Positions 6,358 through 7,121 of a stretch of 7,121 nucleotides of DNA are shown in pieces (the first letter of the stretch is position 1; each line of letters begins with the position of its first letter). The notes under the pieces were generated by a model that was not told the origin of the DNA, searched no databases, and saw only the letters and a program-made list of their open reading frames with translations. Both the position numbers and the translations under genes were made by a program. The DNA is from Sva-25 sp039714995. Its GTDB lineage: Bacteria; Pseudomonadota; Gammaproteobacteria; Chromatiales; Chromatiaceae. The stretch lies in NCBI GenBank assembly GCA_039714995.1, contig JBDLII010000113.1, positions 1 through 7,121 of the forward strand, given 5' to 3'.

Positions 6358-7121
6358 ATGACTGCCGGAAAATCAAACTGGAAGGAGATGCGCATTATCT
6401 ACGGCCCACTGCTGTTACTGGTGCTGGCGGGGCTTTTCGTCGCCTTCCACTTTATCAAGCCGGCGCCACCGAAGCAGATCGTCATCGCCACCGGAGAACC
6501 GAAGGGCGCCTACTACGGGTTTGCACAGCAGTACAAACAGCAACTGGCCGATGAGGGCATCGCCCTGGAGATCGTGGAAACCCGCGGCTCGGTGGACAAC
6601 ATCGAGCGGCTGCGCAGCGGCAAGGTGGATATCGCTTTCGTCCAGGGCGGCACGGCGCCGCAGGATGCCCGCGACCTCGGTCTGGTGAGCCTCGCCAGCC
6701 TCTACTATGAACCCCTGTGGCTGTTCCACAAGCCGGGGCTGCAGCTTGACCGTATCGGCAAACTGCCGGGACTCGAGGTGGCCGTCGGCGCGCAGGCATC
6801 CGGCACCCTCTCTCTTGTCTCCCGGCTGCTGGAAGACAACAGGATCAACCACGGCAATATTAGCTGGGTAACACTAAACGGCTCCGCCGCGATGCGAAAA
6901 CTGCTGCAACAGCAGATCGATGCGGCATTTTTTGTCTCTTCCGCCAACAGCGATATCATCCAGCAGCTGCTGCACTCCGAGCGGGTCGAACTGGCCAGTT
7001 TTGAACGCGCCGACGCCTATACCAGGCGTCATCACTTTCTCAATGAGCTGACACTCCCGGAGGGCGCCGAAGACCTCGAGAAAAACATCCCTGACAGGGA
7101 TGTACGGCTGCTGGCCACCAC
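6358..7121 (+). CDS. Membrane-anchored TAXI-family (TRAP-type) substrate-binding protein, 3' end missing
   Basis: The first 254 residues are present; the gene runs off the right edge. A helix at about 14-32 with basic residues before it (K5, K9, R12) and no clear cleavage site suggests an anchored periplasmic protein. The solute-binding fold starts at 40 with IVIATGEPKGAYYGFAQ (41-57), the hallmark of TAXI proteins, followed by TRGSVDN (75-81), a GKVDIAFVQGG segment (88-98) and the second lobe from about 125. TAXI proteins bind small organic acids or amino acids for TRAP transporters. From family knowledge, anchored versions are longer (about 450 residues) and have extra C-terminal membrane helices, so about 200 residues may lie outside the window. 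Start 6358 has only a weak upstream ACGGA (6344-6348). ATG 6388 directly abuts AAGGAG (6382-6387), too close for normal initiation. No transporter membrane subunit is in view, and the ligand cannot be read from this part. Confidence 0.88.
   Translation, partial: MTAGKSNWKEMRIIYGPLLLLVLAGLFVAFHFIKPAPPKQIVIATGEPKGAYYGFAQQYKQQLADEGIALEIVETRGSVDNIERLRSGKVDIAFVQGGTAPQDARDLGLVSLASLYYEPLWLFHKPGLQLDRIGKLPGLEVAVGAQASGTLSLVSRLLEDNRINHGNISWVTLNGSAAMRKLLQQQIDAAFFVSSANSDIIQQLLHSERVELASFERADAYTRRHHFLNELTLPEGAEDLEKNIPDRDVRLLAT

Noticed and set aside
6388..6390. ATG at 6388 as the true start of the TAXI gene
   Set aside because: AAGGAG touches the ATG with no spacing, so it cannot work normally, and this start would leave almost no basic residues before the membrane helix.
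6415..6852. Minus-strand open frame opposite the TAXI gene
   Set aside because: Antisense to clear TAXI motifs, with no independent support.

Overview
The window (7,121 bp, GC-rich, roughly 60% by eye) looks like the chromosome of a gammaproteobacterium. The grounds are dense coding with Gram-negative envelope proteins, an HtrA/Deg-type periplasmic protease, a TAXI-type binding protein, and dispersed GTAG-headed REP hairpins of the kind common in Pseudomonas-like and sulfur-oxidizing (Chromatiales-like) gammaproteobacteria. The taxonomic placement is inference. No rRNA, tRNA, CRISPR array, transposase or phage gene is visible.

Layout: (1) Positions 1-38 hold one complete REP hairpin and the clipped edge of its inverted partner, just 3' of the first gene. 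(2) Positions 50-4126, minus strand, hold a 1,358-residue inner-membrane protein with two very large periplasmic regions. Read by eye, its two halves are colinear copies of one module (signal peptide, beta-rich ectodomain, five membrane helices), so it appears to be a fused tandem duplication with a second signal-peptide-like segment in the middle. I do not recognise its function. (3) Positions 4127-4332 are a 206-bp divergent spacer with a nested inverted repeat (small mobile-element-like relic) and a possible sigma70-type promoter. (4) Positions 4333-4905, plus strand, encode a small protein with four helices and a basic coiled coil, not recognised. (5) Positions 4916-4985 hold a paired REP element. 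(6) Positions 5013-6146, plus strand, encode a membrane-anchored Deg/HtrA serine protease with an intact catalytic triad and one PDZ domain. (7) Positions 6147-6357 are a spacer with a third, perfect paired REP that has a possible pseudoknot. (8) Positions 6358 to the right edge, plus strand, encode the N-terminal 254 residues of a membrane-anchored TAXI-family (TRAP-type) substrate-binding protein.

All four genes encode envelope proteins that are membrane-embedded or face the periplasm. The three plus-strand genes could be transcribed together, with REP elements in both of their spacers acting as transcript-processing or attenuation points, but nothing in the sequence proves a shared pathway. 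The large duplicated membrane protein is transcribed away from them. It is the most unusual object in the window.
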